NCBI GenBank assembly: GCA_964020085.1
Contig: OZ026596.1
Location: 43,383,568 to 43,447,567, forward strand
DNA from: Micromussa lordhowensis
Lineage: Eukaryota; Cnidaria; Anthozoa; Scleractinia; Lobophylliidae
DNA: 64,000 nt
Reading direction: 5' to 3'
Shown here piece after piece: positions 12,413-24,466 of the stretch (the stretch's first letter is position 1; every line of letters starts with the position of its first letter). The notes under the pieces were generated by a model. The model made no database searches. It was not told the origin of the DNA and worked only from the letters and a program-made list of their open reading frames with translations. A program made the position numbers and the translations under genes.

Positions 12413-12971
12413 TGTTGTCACTGTTCAAGTTCCATGTTCGTTTCACTCGAAGATTTTGCATAACATTACATGTACCCAAACGCAGCCTATATTTTCCTTT
12501 TACTGCGAATGTTTCTAAACTTTTTAATGTTGTTATCTACAGGGAATATAACCTTGTGTGATAACAAGGTTAAAGCATCCAAAATGACGAAAAAGTTTTC
12601 CATTTGCCTGTTTTCGTTCTTGATGAAAGTCACTGTGTAAGTTCCATGCTCGTTTTACTCATGACGAATGGTCAAAAATGCACTTCACGTTGATGTCTCT
12701 CGACAGGGTACTTTTCCCGAGCCGCGGAAGAGACTTTTACACAAAATACTATAGAATATGGGCTTTTAGAAAATTGTAGTTTCGACTTCAAATTCAATGT
12801 ACCAGAGGGCTTTTGATGGCACTGAAATTAGCTAAAATTAGCCTTTGCGCTTAAGAGCTTCGATAAAGGTATTTGGATCGCCCTAAAATATTATAAAAAA
12901 AGCAGCTTTTCCAAATCAAATTAATCCTTTGGAAACTCCAAGACATGCACTATCATATATCCAAAGTACAT

Positions 12972-12974
<3 letters not shown>
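12413..12974 (-). repeat. Right inverted repeat of the TTAA transposon, inner part
   Basis: Reverse complement of about 5036-5575. It is cut off at 12974 by the LINE insertion and resumes at 17575. The last nine bases (12966-12974, GTACATTGA) form the left copy of the LINE target duplication. Confidence 0.82.
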
Positions 12975-13002
<28 letters not shown>

Positions 13003-13289
13003 ATTGCTTTGCACAAACACAAGAAACTATACCACACACTACTGTCTTAAAACTATCCTACTGACAATCTAATTGGAGCAACTAAAAATACTTAACCTAC
13101 ATGTAACTTATATGACTACAAGAATACTAATACTAACAAACAAGGTTGCAATAGCCCTAGCACTAGAATTTTAAAAAATTAAACATATATTCTAGGTGTT
13201 TTAATTCACATTATTCCCTTGTCATTTAAATTCTACATATAATAAAAGAAATAAGAAGAAGGAGAGGAGGAACTTTATGTTTTAAAATA

Positions 13290-16200
13290 TTAAATAATCT
13301 TTTCGATTTTATACTTGTATTTTATTTTATTGATAAAATCAACGATCTGCATTGGTGGTGAGTTATTTTGGAGCTTGCATCTATAAATATAATAACGCAA
13401 GAAGAGAAGAGTATAATTCAATTTCTTTGTTGGTGTGTCTGATGCAGAGAAGAGGCCAAAGAGGACGTCTTCAGCATTTAAAATAAAGTTAGAGCTATTA
13501 CTTTCATTAAACCATTGTAATACTTCTTGAGTAAAGGTTTTTGTGACCTGGCACTCAATAAAGGTGTGGTCTATGGAGTCTGATTCCCCGCAATAAACGC
13601 AATTGCTATCTGGTTTGATGTTAAATCGGAACAACAACTACTCTGTGAATGAATTTAAAGTGGAATTCTCTTAACTTGTTTTCCTTGCATACCTTTCGAA
13701 CCGACCTAAATATGGTTTTCCAGTTTGTTTTATCCTCTGTAATAGTTTTATTCCATCGCCTTGGGCCTGAATGCTGATCATTATATCTACGCTGAATAAT
13801 TAGCCAATAGAAGTCTTTTGACTTTGCCTTAAGCAAATTTATATTCACATTTTCAGTTAGGCAGAAGGATTCCAGATCCTCATGACTAACACCTTTAGAT
13901 CCTGAATCCTTAGATTTTGCTTTTGCCAAGAGGTGACCTGGAATAGCGGAAATAACTTGGAAATAATGCAGGAAGGTAGTTTTCTTCAACGAATATTTGC
14001 GCTGAAAGACGGGAAAGGGCAGGACTTGCCCCTTCTCATCGAAAAGATCTTCAATTCTTTTAATTCCTTTCATGAACCATTCCTTCCAGAAAAACGTTTT
14101 ACCATCGATACGGATTTCCTTATTGTTAAATAAGATTGTATCTCCCACATCACATCCATAAAGAGTCTTCAGTTCATGAAAGTACAGGAGGATGTCCCTG
14201 TAAAATAGTGGCATATTTTGGAAGTCTATAACGTGATAATTGCACGTCAACAGAAATCGAAGTCCTCCATAAGATTTTAGGAAGTGATCTGAAGCAAATT
14301 TCCAATTTGATTGGCCATTTTTTAACAGTCTTGGAATCCATGCTAACCTTAACGCTTTTATCATTGTTTCAATGTCTGTCATACGCAGCCCACCATTATC
14401 ATAATCCTGGTATAATCCCTCTCTTTTTATTTTATCTCTTTTATTTTTCCACAGAAAAGAAAACAGCCTTCTCTTAACGTTGCCGGCAATATCGTTTGGT
14501 ACATTGATATTTGAAGCTGAATAAATTAAAGATGATACCCCAAGCGTCTTGATTATCATGGTTTTACCAAACAGTGTCAAGTCTCGTGATCTCCATATAT
14601 CTAACTTTGCTTGCAGTTTATTTATCTTTAGGTCGAAATTCATTTCATTGTTTCCTTTCTCATCGTAAGAAAAGCAAATGCCCAAAATTCTTGTTGGGCT
14701 GCTGACCCATTTTAAATGTAGCGGCTTGTCCTTATTATTTGCCCATTTCCCTAGCCACATAGCTTTAGTTTTCTTTATATTCAACTTGAGACCAGAGATT
14801 GCACCAAAATCTGCTACAATTTGCAGTCCTTTTTCAACCGAGGACAGATCGGCACAAAAAAGGTTGGTGTCATCAGCAAATTGGCTGACTTTAATTTCCT
14901 TTTCAAACACAGAAATTCCCTTGAAATCAATACTTTGACGAATTTTGTTAGACATTAGTTCTGCAGTTAGAATGAACAAATATGGTGAAAGTGGACATCC
15001 TTGCCTCACTCCAGCAGATGGTTTAAACCAATTTGTTGCGAAACCATTGTTTAGCACTGTACTCTCTACGTTCGTGTAAAGTACCTCTATCCATGTTCTT
15101 AAGCAATCACCGAAGTTATACATCTTTAATACATTACTTATGCATGACCATTCTAAAGTATCGAAAGCTTTTTGAAAATCAAGTGATAGTAGTATACCAG
15201 AGCAATTAAGTTTCTTAGTTTGCTCCATTATGTCACTAATTAACCTAATATTTTCACCGATGTATCTATCTTTCACAAAACCTGTTTGATCTGGGTGAAT
15301 CAAGAGTGACAACAATGGTTCAATTCGTTTTGCTATAGCTTTAGAAGCAATCTTATAGTCAACATTCAGCAGAGTTATTGGTCTCCAATTTTCTAGTTTT
15401 AGTAAAGAAGAGTCTTCTTTTGGTATCAAACTTATGACACCCCTACGTTGTGAGATTGATAACTCTCCATTTTGGTATGCAGAATTAAGACTGTTCACTA
15501 AGTCCTCTCCAATTAGGTCAAAAAAAGTTAAATAGAACTCACTTGTGAAGCCATCTTCTCCAGGGGATTTGCCAGGGCTGAAGGTATCTAAACTTTCCTT
15601 ACATTCTTCATATGTCAAAAGGCCTTCTGCCTTCAAACTCATTTCATGTGAAAGGCGAGGGAATTCTAATTCCTCTACATAACTACTGAAGTGTTCCTCA
15701 CTCACATCTGTTTTCGATGAGTATAAGTTCATAAAATAGCTTTCTATCTCTGACAATATTTGTTTTTCGTTCGTTATTATATCACCCTCTTCAAGCTCCA
15801 GTTCAGAAATTACCCTCCTACTATAGTTCCTTTTCTCAAGATTGAAGAAATATTTGGTTGGCCGTTCCCCTTTTTCAACCCATAGACATTTTGACCTAAA
15901 TTTTGCCGCTTCACCCTTTTTTTCGTATAATTGTTGAAGTTCCTTTTTCAGATCCTCATACTGCTTCAATTCATAGTCAATATTCATTAAATCGCGAGAG
16001 TTACAGATTATGTGATCTAGTTTTTCCAGTTCATCTTTGATTGTGTATTCACGCTTACTTGTTTCTTTAGCTTTCCCTTTGGCATATGAAATAGTTACAG
16101 ATCTAAGTTCCATTTTAAGAAGTTCCCAAAGAGTTCTTTTATCTTGGATATATTCGTACTTCGCCCGAATTTCAGGATACGTTCTGCGAATTTGCTGTAA

Positions 16201-17001
16201 GTAATTAACATCATACAGTAACGTGTTGTTGAACTTCCAAAAGCCAGGTCCTCGCGGAACTTCTTTTGTCCATTGCAAAGATAGAGAAATTGTCCAATGA
16301 TCAGGTGCAATCGAAGGGAGGATGTCAACTTTCTGAACATATTTGGTTAAATTTTTGGCTACTAGAAAGAAGTCTATTCTTGATCTCACTTTAAGTGCTT
16401 TCGATTCATAGGAATATTTGTTTACGTTTGGATGTTTGACTCTTTGTATGTCTACAAGATCGAAAATATCCATTGTTATTACGATTGAATTTCGGAAGCC
16501 ACTTGGTCTCCAGGGTAAACCACCTTTTTTGTCTTTCTTTGTTAGTGTGCAATTCCAGTCACCTCCTACAATAAGTGCTGTTAATTCAGACTTGTCAATC
16601 AGATAATTGTTAAGCTCTGTAATAAACCGCAGCTGATCGGCATGGTCATTCGGTGCATAAATATTGCAAAGAGATAATTCCATACCATTATAATTCAAGT
16701 TGATTAACACAATTCTTCCTGAGTTGTCACTTAGGAAATATTTAACTTTGTTTACCTCAATAGACGGATCGAAAAGTATGCAAACACCTTTGCTGTGACG
16801 AGTGCCATGTGAAAAATAGATTTCACCTCCCCATTCATTTTTCCAAAATAACTCATCACCGGTTTCGGAATATGTCTCTTGGAGAAAGTAAAACACTGCT
16901 CTCTGATCTTTAAGATATGTAAAAATACTGCTCCTCTTAATCGGATTTCTAATACCACGGACATTTAAGGAAATAATCTTACACAAATTTTTCTTTGACA
17001 T
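13290..17001 (-). pseudogene. LINE ORF2: apurinic endonuclease and reverse transcriptase
   Basis: The main frame (17001 to 13621) encodes 1126 residues. An exonuclease/endonuclease/phosphatase-type endonuclease spans about residues 1-245 (LNVRGIRNPIKR, LQETYSETGDE, GGDWNCTL, SRIDFFLV, SIAPDHWTISL). A reverse transcriptase spans about 490-770 (WRPITLLNVDYKI, SLDFQKAFDTLEW, GVRQGCPLSPYLF, and the catalytic QFADDTNLF). Conserved RT and endonuclease residues look intact. A frameshift near 13621-13637 puts the last 115 residues, including the zinc-knuckle CVYCGESDSIDHTFIEC, in another frame. L1-Tx1 placement rests on domain order and the FADD box. The protein would encode target-primed reverse transcription. 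Confidence 0.9.
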
Positions 17002-17286
17002 TATTACAACGAGACAGCGTTCACACTAAATTCTAAAGGCAAAAGGGCGAGAAAAGAATTTATATTTGAAAAAAACAAAAAAGAAACAATAACAAATATT
17101 TAACAATTCGTAATCTGTATAGGGAAACTTACCTCTTCCTAACCCAATTTAAGCCTATCCCAATCCCTTCCAAGGCAGATAGTGAAGAGGCACTGAGAAA
17201 AATGTGTGTAATATACTACGTTGTACATGATACCCAGGATTAGAGAAGTTTCAGTACTTTAAGTTAGATTATTCTAAGCAGCAAAT

Positions 17287-17565
17287 TTAGAGTTCATCTA
17301 AGTCGGCATCACAGAAGATCCTTACGGGTGCTCCATCTGGGGAGGTTTTTACAAAAACTTTTCCATCAATTGTCCACGCACTCAAGAGCAAACCATCTCT
17401 TTTCATACCGTTTGCTCTCCCTAGCAGATGGCGTCTAAAGTTCGTTAAGTTCTCGTTTATAAATAGACGACTTGTATTAATCGCCGACGCATAGCTTGGA
17501 TATATGTCAGTCAGTTTGATGTCTTTTAGCTTTGTCCGTCTTTTATATAGTTCACTTTTTGCTTT
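17287..17565 (-). pseudogene. LINE ORF1 protein, C-terminal fragment
   Basis: About 92 residues from the element's truncated 5' end to the stop at 17287. The block 'ENLTNFRRHLLGRANGMKRDG' followed by WTIDGKVFVKTSPDGAPVRIF matches the C-terminal RNA-binding part of L1-like ORF1 proteins as I know them. ORF2 starts about 285 bp downstream. The apparent Met codon at its edge straddles the insertion junction and is not the native start. Confidence 0.7.
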
Positions 17566-17574
17566 GTACATTGA

Positions 17575-17822
17575 TAGATATTATCGCGTTGATCTTAACT
17601 TGTGAAAAGAAAATGCACAATTTTCCGCCCTTTTCGGTAGCGGCTGGAGGCTAAAATGGCGATTTTCGAACTTTCCTCGATTTTGAAAAAATTAAAGCGC
17701 TTTAGAACCTTTGAATGGTATTTTCGAAAACAACTCATTATAGAGGTTATTTGAGCAAAATATGAAAAAATCCAAAATTTCACGACTGTCCTCTCATTCT
17801 CGATTCTTAGAGAAATTGGCTC
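17575..17822 (-). repeat. Right inverted repeat of the TTAA transposon, outer part
   Basis: Reverse complement of about 4779-5030. Together with 12413-12974 it makes the complete right arm. Confidence 0.85.
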
Positions 17823-20425
17823 TTAAGGTTCTGGACTTAGGTCAAGACAAGCTTTCCATAGAAAGAGCGTTAGGCGTACACTGGTGCATTGAATCGGATG
17901 CCTTCAAGTTTCGAATAGAGTTGAAGGATCAGCCTGGCACTCGAAGAGGAATGTTGTCAACTATCAGTTCAGTCTATGACTCTTTGGGTATCATAGCACC
18001 TGTCATCCTTATTGGAAAGCGGATATTGCAAGAAATTTGTCACGGCAGCAGTTGGGACGAGCCCGTCGAAGGTGATGTTCTTTCCCGTTGGGAGAATTGG
18101 AGAAGTCAACTGCCCCTCTTAGAAACACTCAGCATTCCAAGATGTTTCAAGCCCACAAACTTTGGCAAGATTGTTTCAGCACAGTTGCACATGCAATATG
18201 TCAGATGCTTCAGGGACTGGATATGGGCAATGCTCATATCTACGTTTAGTCGATGACAACAATCATGTACATTGCTCTTTTGTCATGGGCAAGGCACGTG
18301 TTGCACCAAGGAAAACAGTCAGCATTCCAAAGCTAGAACTCGCAGCTGCTGCTGTTTCAGTGAGAGTAGCTGACGTACTGAAGAACGAATTGCACTACGA
18401 GAGAATCGAAGAGTTTTATTGGACGGACAGTAAGGTAGTTCTCGGGTTCATCAACAGCGAGTCCCGAAGATTTCATGTTTATGTAGCAAACAGAGTGCAG
18501 CTGATAAGAGATTACACTTTTCCGTCGCAGTGGCGCTATGTAGAGTCTGCATCCAATCCAGAAGATGAAGGTTCACGAGGTCTGAATGCAAGACATTTTC
18601 TGCAGAAATCCAGATGGATCAAAGGCCCAGATTTCTTATGGGAAAGTGAAAACCACTGGCCAGAGCAAGATTCATATGAAAGGGAGCTCGACCCTACCAG
18701 CCCAGAAGTGAAGAAGATCACTGTAAATACTACTGTTGCAGAAGAGAAGAAGGATATGCTTAGCAGGTTAGAAAGATTCTCCAGTTGGCAAAGGCTGAAA
18801 ACAGGAATTGCGTTATGTATGAAGTACAAGCAGCGGCTGAAGATGAGCGTAAATGAAGCAATAAGCAGATCTTCAGTGAAAGAAACTTCTCAGAGTGCAC
18901 CTAACAGTGGACGGAGTAGTGATAGTAAAGGTTGTCCCGTTGTCGCGCCTGTTATGGTGAATGACTTGGAGCAAGCTGAAATTGAAGTCATCAAACTAGT
19001 GCAAGCTGACGCCTTTGAAAGAGAAATTAAAGCATTAAAGGAGCTCCAGGCTGACATAAAGCGTGAAAGTCGACAATGTGAGAAGGAGAAGAAGGTCGCT
19101 ATGAAGAAAACCAGCAGTCTGCATACACTGGATCCATTCTTGGATTGCAATCGAGTTCTGAGGGTTGGAGGACGGATCAAGAAAGCTAACTTATCAGACA
19201 GTCTTAAAAACCCTGTCATTTTGCCAAAGGCTGGCCACGTTTCCAAGCTGATTATCCGTCATGTTCACGAGAAGACGCAACACAGTGGGCGAGGTGTTAC
19301 TTTAAACGAGTTACGCACTAACGGTTACTGGATCATAAATGGGAACGCAGCTGTCCAGCATTTCATCTCAAAATGTGTTACATGCCGCTATCTTTGTGGA
19401 GGTGCAGGAGAGCAAAAAATGGCGGATCTTCCAAAGTCACGCGTTCAGCCTGCGCCACCGTTTACTTATAGTGCTGTTGACTATTTCGGACCGTGGTGTG
19501 TGAAGAGAGGGCGGAAAGAAGTAAAAAGGTATGGGGCCTTGTTTACATGTATGGCCAGTCGTTCCATCCACATAGAATTGAAGTAGCGCACTCCTTGGAC
19601 ACAGATTCATTTCTTCAAGCGTTACGGAGGTTCATCAGTCGAAGAGGGCCCATAAGAGAATTACGCAGTGACCAAGGAACTAACTTTGTAGGAGCTCAAA
19701 ACGAGTTGAAGAAGGCGCTCCAAGAAATGGATGATGATCAGATTAAAGCAGAGCTACTGAAGCATGACATCGACTGGGTTTGGAATCCTGCCACAGCAAG
19801 TAATTTTGGAGGAGTATGGGAACGACAAATTAGATCTGCAAGAAACGTTATGGCAGCGCTAATGAGAGAGCATGGTCACAGTTTGGATGATGAAGCGTTG
19901 AGAACCCTAATGTGCGAAGCAGAAGCGGTTGTGAACAATCGACCCCTGACAGTGGACACCTTGAGTGATCCTCTTTCTCCGCTACCGCTTACCCCGAGTA
20001 CCCTTCTCACTGGCAAAACAAAGCTCGTATTGCCACCGCCAGGAAAGTTTCAAAGGGAAGATGTCTATTGTAAGCAGCGCTGGAGACGTGTTCAACACAT
20101 TGCTAATGAATTTTGGTCAAGATGGAGCAAAGAATACTTGCAGAACCTACAGATGAGAAGCAAGTGGACACGTCAACGTAGAAACTTCACTGAAGGTGAT
20201 GTGGTATTGCTAAAGGACAGCAACACTCGCAGAAATCAGTGGTCTTTGGACAAAATACTCACTACTTGTCTGGATGACCAAGGTCAGGTCAGATCAGTGA
20301 CTGTCCGAACTTGGAAGGGATCTCTACTGGATCGGCCTATCAACAAACTCGTCCTTTTGTTAGAGTCAACCACAGAGAGACCGGGAATCCCCGACGAGGA
20401 GCCACGTAGTGAGAATTCAATGTGA
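17823..20425 (+). pseudogene. BEL/Pao RNase H-integrase, 3' half of the interrupted element
   Basis: This continues the BEL pol frame from the second TTAA copy. The first readable block (LDLGQDKLSIERALGVHW) is the BEL RT/connection segment. RNase H follows (SDASGTGYGQC near 18205, YWTDSKVVLG near 18418). The integrase has an HHCC zinc domain (HVHEKTQHSG ... CVTCRYLC) and D-D-E residues spread over SAVDYFGPW (near 19472), RSDQGTNFVG (near 19665) and FGGVWERQIRSARN (near 19807). Frame changes occur near 18190-18205 and near 19580, each breaking the reading frame. After the stop at 20425, a purine-rich AAGAGGAG (20513-20520) precedes TGTTAATG at 20524. That may be the polypurine tract and the start of the 3' LTR, but no second LTR was found to confirm it. 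Confidence 0.88.
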
Positions 20426-22100
20426 TTGAAAGAATTAGCATTAAATAGACACTGAACGATGTTAAGATAAGGATAGGATAAGTGATTGTTTGTTTAAAAT
20501 GACAAGCATTTTAAGAGGAGCCATGTTAATGCTGTCGCATTAGATTTCGTTCAGCGGTATTTTGCGCTATAGTTACCAGGTTTCCGCTCGGACAAGTGTC
20601 ACATGTTTTGTTTTTTCGAAGCTTGTATATGTTTTCACTGTTCGAGTCAAGGTTGTATCTCGGCCACGGCCTCGACGGATCTATGCGAACTTTAACGGTG
20701 TTGAACTTGTTATATTTCAAGGATCTTATCGTCAACAGTCTTTACTCGTCCTATACACGGAAAGGTTTAACGGAAACGGAGGGCGTTGTAAACAGAGAAA
20801 CTTACGAAGCGATTAAAGGTGCAAACAGTTTTGTTTAGCCGAGCGTTTGATCTTCAGAACAGTATTTGCTATCGACGGTTACATTCATGTATTGGTGGAC
20901 AGTTTTAGAATCTGAATTAATTCTAATGAGAAGAAAAATGTTTGTTAATAGACTCATGCATGTCTAAATATGCCTCTTTCTTGCGGTTATGGAATCGGTG
21001 AACAGTTCCAATCTGAGCAATAATCCCCTCAATACTACGTGTGGTAATGGTAGTCTGTCATGTGGTTTTCTTTTCCAAACAATTTTCTATGCATTTTTTT
21101 GGTTACATGTTCTTGTGAACAATTTTTACCTTGTCTCCCTTCTCTTCTCCATTAGGTATAATATATGGATTCAATGTGATGCTTTGCAATGAATCTCCCA
21201 ACATCCCATTTACCGTCTTTAGAACACGTTTCTCTAAAGGTATCCATCATTATTCTCATGAATTTGTGGCCTAAATGGTGTTTCGTATAAACTAGATAGT
21301 TTCATTTTTTGTTTTGCATGGTGAAAATAAATCTGCTACATTGTTGTGCAAAGAGACTAAATAATAGTAAATTTCATATTTTCAGCACCCTGCCTAATTG
21401 TGTACGACAATGCTTGCAATTTGCATTCTTATTCCCTGAATCGAGATCCCATTTTTTTCAAGAACACTCAGTTCCTTTTGGATCGTTTGCACTGGCTCTA
21501 AAGATAATTACAATATTTGATTTATTAGAATTTACATGAACAAAGCTCAAGATTCCTCAGCATCATATATATATAGATGGTGTCATCAAAGATGTGTAAA
21601 TTCTATACAATTCCAGCTTCTCAAACACTGGCTTAGAGATTGTGTAACTGAACTGAGCTGTTTCTGTTTTCTCTTGTTAGGTTGCTCTGAGGCATACAAC
21701 CTCTCGCGTTTTCCTCAGTGGCACAATTTGAACAGCCAGGCAGCCGAGCAAGCTAATTCATGCTTGCAGTACATAAAAGGATCATTATCTTACATGAATC
21801 AGAAAAACTTTATGAGTCATTGTAAATTTTTCATCTGGTTTCGCAATTTGCAGTGTCGAAAGCAACTGGATTCTTAAAACATTTTGGGTAGAGGTATATT
21901 GCTGTCTTCTCTCTTGGTACTGCTAGAGAACATAAATCTGGTACAAGATGATATCATTTGTTGCAATTAGGTATTTTAAAGACTCCTCATCTCAAACTTT
22001 AAAAGTCTGAATCGATGAATTAATTGATCATTCACAAATTAATACTTTCCTGAACATCTCAAATCATTAAGAGAATAATTATAATGATTGGTGCCATCAG
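20426..22100. other. No gene recognised (1.7 kb)
   Basis: The first 100 bp are the BEL 3' leader and a possible 3' LTR start at 20524. The rest is AT-rich and contains only short open frames without motifs. I see no RNA gene or clear repeat. Confidence 0.4.
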
Positions 22101-22106
22101 TTCTGT

Positions 22107-22620
22107 AACAACAACAACAATAACAGCTAGCTTTATTTGTATGACCATAAATACAGAAAGTGTTGCAAAAGCTCTTGCAAACTGAAACTGTGAAGTTTTT
22201 CGTGAAAGAATAAGGTTATAATATAGCAATCAGTTTACATGGATTTGATTTGACATAGGACTATTGCGTAGATGAAGTGAATTATGCTAATTGAATGTTA
22301 TTATCAATAACGATTTGTAAAAGTCATAAGTTTGCTGATGGCTTGCAATGAAGATGATTGTTTAAAAGTCGGAATGATATGCTCTCTTTTTTATAAAATT
22401 CATATCTTAGAATAGATTATTTTTTTTGCAATATATAAGAAAGTGAGATTCGTCTTCAATTTCATTATATTTGCAAATAGGACATAGTCTGTTAACCCTT
22501 GGAATTTGATCATATCTACTACTTCCAATCATTAGTTTGTGATTGCCTATCATAAATTGCAGTAGTTTGTTTCTTTTGCTTAGGTTGCTTGTTAGGCCTA
22601 AATACAAGGGCGGCGCACAT
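22107..22620 (-). mobile_element. LINE 3' fragment (RT C-terminal zinc region)
   Basis: A minus-strand frame (22607-22407) reads 'NKLLQFMIGNHKLMIGSSRY' then IPRVNRLCPICKYNEIEDESHFLIYC. This is the typical last segment of a LINE ORF2, with a C-x2-C ... H-x4-C zinc motif. An AAC-rich tract at 22107-22120 probably marks the far (3') end on the minus strand. Nothing upstream of 22620 looks like RT, so it is heavily truncated. Confidence 0.6.
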
Positions 22621-22849
22621 TTGGTCCTAGAAGTGTTTATATTTTCTATTTTTTTATGTATATTGCCAGTATAAAATGTATTTTTGTTGCATTAGGCTAA
22701 AATAAACACTTGATCGTGTTCAGTCATGGTGATTGTTGCCCTTTAGTCAGGGGATAAAGGGGAATGCATGCAATTTGATATTCCTTTATACAAAGGGCAA
22801 GAGTATGGTGCTGGGAGCTAAATTATTTCTTGGTTATCTCCATGTACAT

Positions 22850-23160
22850 AATAACACTATTTGGCCGCAGTAAACAATGTGGTTCAAATAAAACAGTTTT
22901 GGGTGGTTACATTGATTAAGACACAAAAACTCTTCTAATAACACTAGTTGGCCGCAGGAAATAATGTGGTTAAAATAAAACAGTTTTGGGTGGTTACATT
23001 GATTAAGACACAAAAACTCTTCTAATAACACTATTTGGCCGCAGGAAATAATGTGGTGGTTAAAATAAAACAGTTTTGGGTGGTTACACTGATTAAGACA
23101 CAAACGTCGTTTAATAACACTGTTTGGCCACAATAAATAATGTGGTGGTTAAAATAAAAC
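22850..23160. repeat. Minisatellite, 87-89-bp unit, about 3.5 copies
   Basis: Units start at 22850, 22937, 23024 and 23113, each with AATAACACT..TTGGCC, then CAGTTTTGGGTGGTTACA and GATTAAGACACAAA. Units 2 and 3 are nearly identical, unit 1 slightly different, and unit 4 is partial and most diverged. The repetitive minus-strand reading frame across it is a by-product. Confidence 0.9.
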
Positions 23161-24155
23161 GAAATGACATAATAATTTTGGTTGCATCAACTCAGAAAGG
23201 GCGACGACGGAACATTAGTCAACACTGACAAGGAAGGGGAACGACGAATAATGAAGATAACGCGACTGATTTCCTTAGGGCAGTTGGAGTTCCAGAATAA
23301 AGATATACACAAAAGTGATTTGCAGGAGATAGGAGCACGGTAAGCAACATCAATCAGTGTCAGACATGTTAGACACCGGATTTAATGAGAGGAAGGGACA
23401 TGTACAGGTGATGACCACTATATTGTGAAAACCAATTTATAACTACAGTTTGTAAGTACGGTACGTGAGATGTATTGTGAAGATATCATAAGGTGAGTGG
23501 ACAGGCTATAGACTTTCTATTTATAGAATGAGAATAAGATTAAACCATGAAGGCATACAGAGAAGCTGCAAAATAGGTCATTACTACATCGAGGTCATAG
23601 CCAATCAAGTTATTTATAGGAGAAAGCCAAACAAAGGGACCACGAGAATATAACAGCCTGAAAGAAAGAGAAGTACAGAGGAGTCAGAAAAAATGGATGC
23701 TGGAGATGGCTAAGGCGTTAGGCGTTGGCCTACCGAGAAACTAGGACCCAAGCAGGTACTTGTACACTGAACATGAAAAAGAAAATGCCCGGAAACTTGA
23801 AATGGATTGAAAGAGACGAGCTGCAAAGAAGAGGATGTTCAATTTGATAACGAAGCAACATGGTGCATGGATGGCTGGATCAGTTTAGAGAAGACTAAAC
23901 AAACCCCAAGGGCAGAAAATAATTGATGTGATATTAGGGCTAGGGTTAGTGATCTTATGAAGAAGGCGAAAGCGGGCGGCTTAAATTGCGCTAAAGAAGA
24001 AAGGGAACTCCACCCGGGGTTGGGTAACATTCAGAAGTGGTACGAAATGTCCAGAAAAAGGACTCGTTACAAGTCGAGGGTTACAAGACGGCTAAAATAA
24101 GATTTGTAGGTAGTTATCTATCTTTAGCACTGACAAAAATCTTTTTGTGAGTAGT
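23161..24155. other. No intact gene; possible decayed coding sequence at 23690-24110
   Basis: Plus-strand stretches such as 'LMKKAKAGGLNCAKEERELH' (23956-24015) look protein-like, but the frame is interrupted repeatedly on both sides. I do not recognise a family. The Polinton-like element begins at 24156. Confidence 0.35.
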
Positions 24156-24466
24156 ATGGGCTCGACTAGGGCCTAAAACCTCGATCTGATGTTGAGGTCT
24201 GATGGCTAAGGGTTGCGCAAGAAAAGACGTGTGAAGCGTCACGCGCAGCGTGACGCCCTCACTTGCTCAGGAGTCACGCAACGAAGGGTCGCGCAAGTAA
24301 AGTCACGTGATGTGTCACGCATACTTTCGCGCGCTCATTCGCTCACACTCACGAATCACACAACAATATGTTTTTTAAAGAAAATTTACATTTACTTTGT
24401 CTACTTAGCCACCTATTTACAAGTGGGAACATGTGCTGCAATCTTATGACCAGCGTCCCTTTACAA
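24156..24466 (+). repeat. Left terminal inverted repeat of the Polinton-like element
   Basis: 311 bp, matching 44099-43820 in reverse complement. It contains a 31-bp segment absent from the right end, with a GCGTCACGC/GCGTGACGC palindrome near 24235-24255. The inner edge includes the stop codon of the polymerase gene. Confidence 0.92.

Larger units (their letters stand above)
12975..17565 (-). mobile_element. L1-Tx1-type LINE, 5'-truncated, with target duplications
   Basis: On the minus strand the element runs from 17565 (inside ORF1) to a 28-base poly-T tract at 12975-13002, which is the 3' poly-A tail. It is flanked by the 9-bp duplication GTACATTGA (12966-12974 and 17566-17574). The uninterrupted target sequence is visible in the opposite transposon arm near 5027-5036. 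Content: ORF1 C-terminus, full-length ORF2 with one frameshift near its end, and a short AT-rich 3' UTR. It is truncated within ORF1, so it could not have moved after insertion. Confidence 0.92.
4779..17822. mobile_element. 13-kb DNA transposon with TTAA target duplications and about 800-bp inverted repeats
   Basis: The two ends are mirror images. The left end reads GAGCCAATTTCTCTAAG from 4779 and the right end reads its reverse complement up to 17822. Both are flanked by TTAA (4775-4778 and 17823-17826). Removing the element plus one TTAA restores the BEL reading frame exactly, so the boundaries are firm. The left arm runs to about 5575. The right arm is about 12413-12974 plus 17575-17822, because a LINE is inserted in it. 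TTAA duplication is the hallmark of piggyBac-type and some Kolobok-type transposons. No intact transposase remains, and the superfamily is uncertain. Much of its length is later insertions. Confidence 0.88.

Noticed and set aside
22834..23133. Minus-strand 99-codon frame with internal peptide repeats
   Set aside because: The peptide repeat is the translation of the 87-bp minisatellite.
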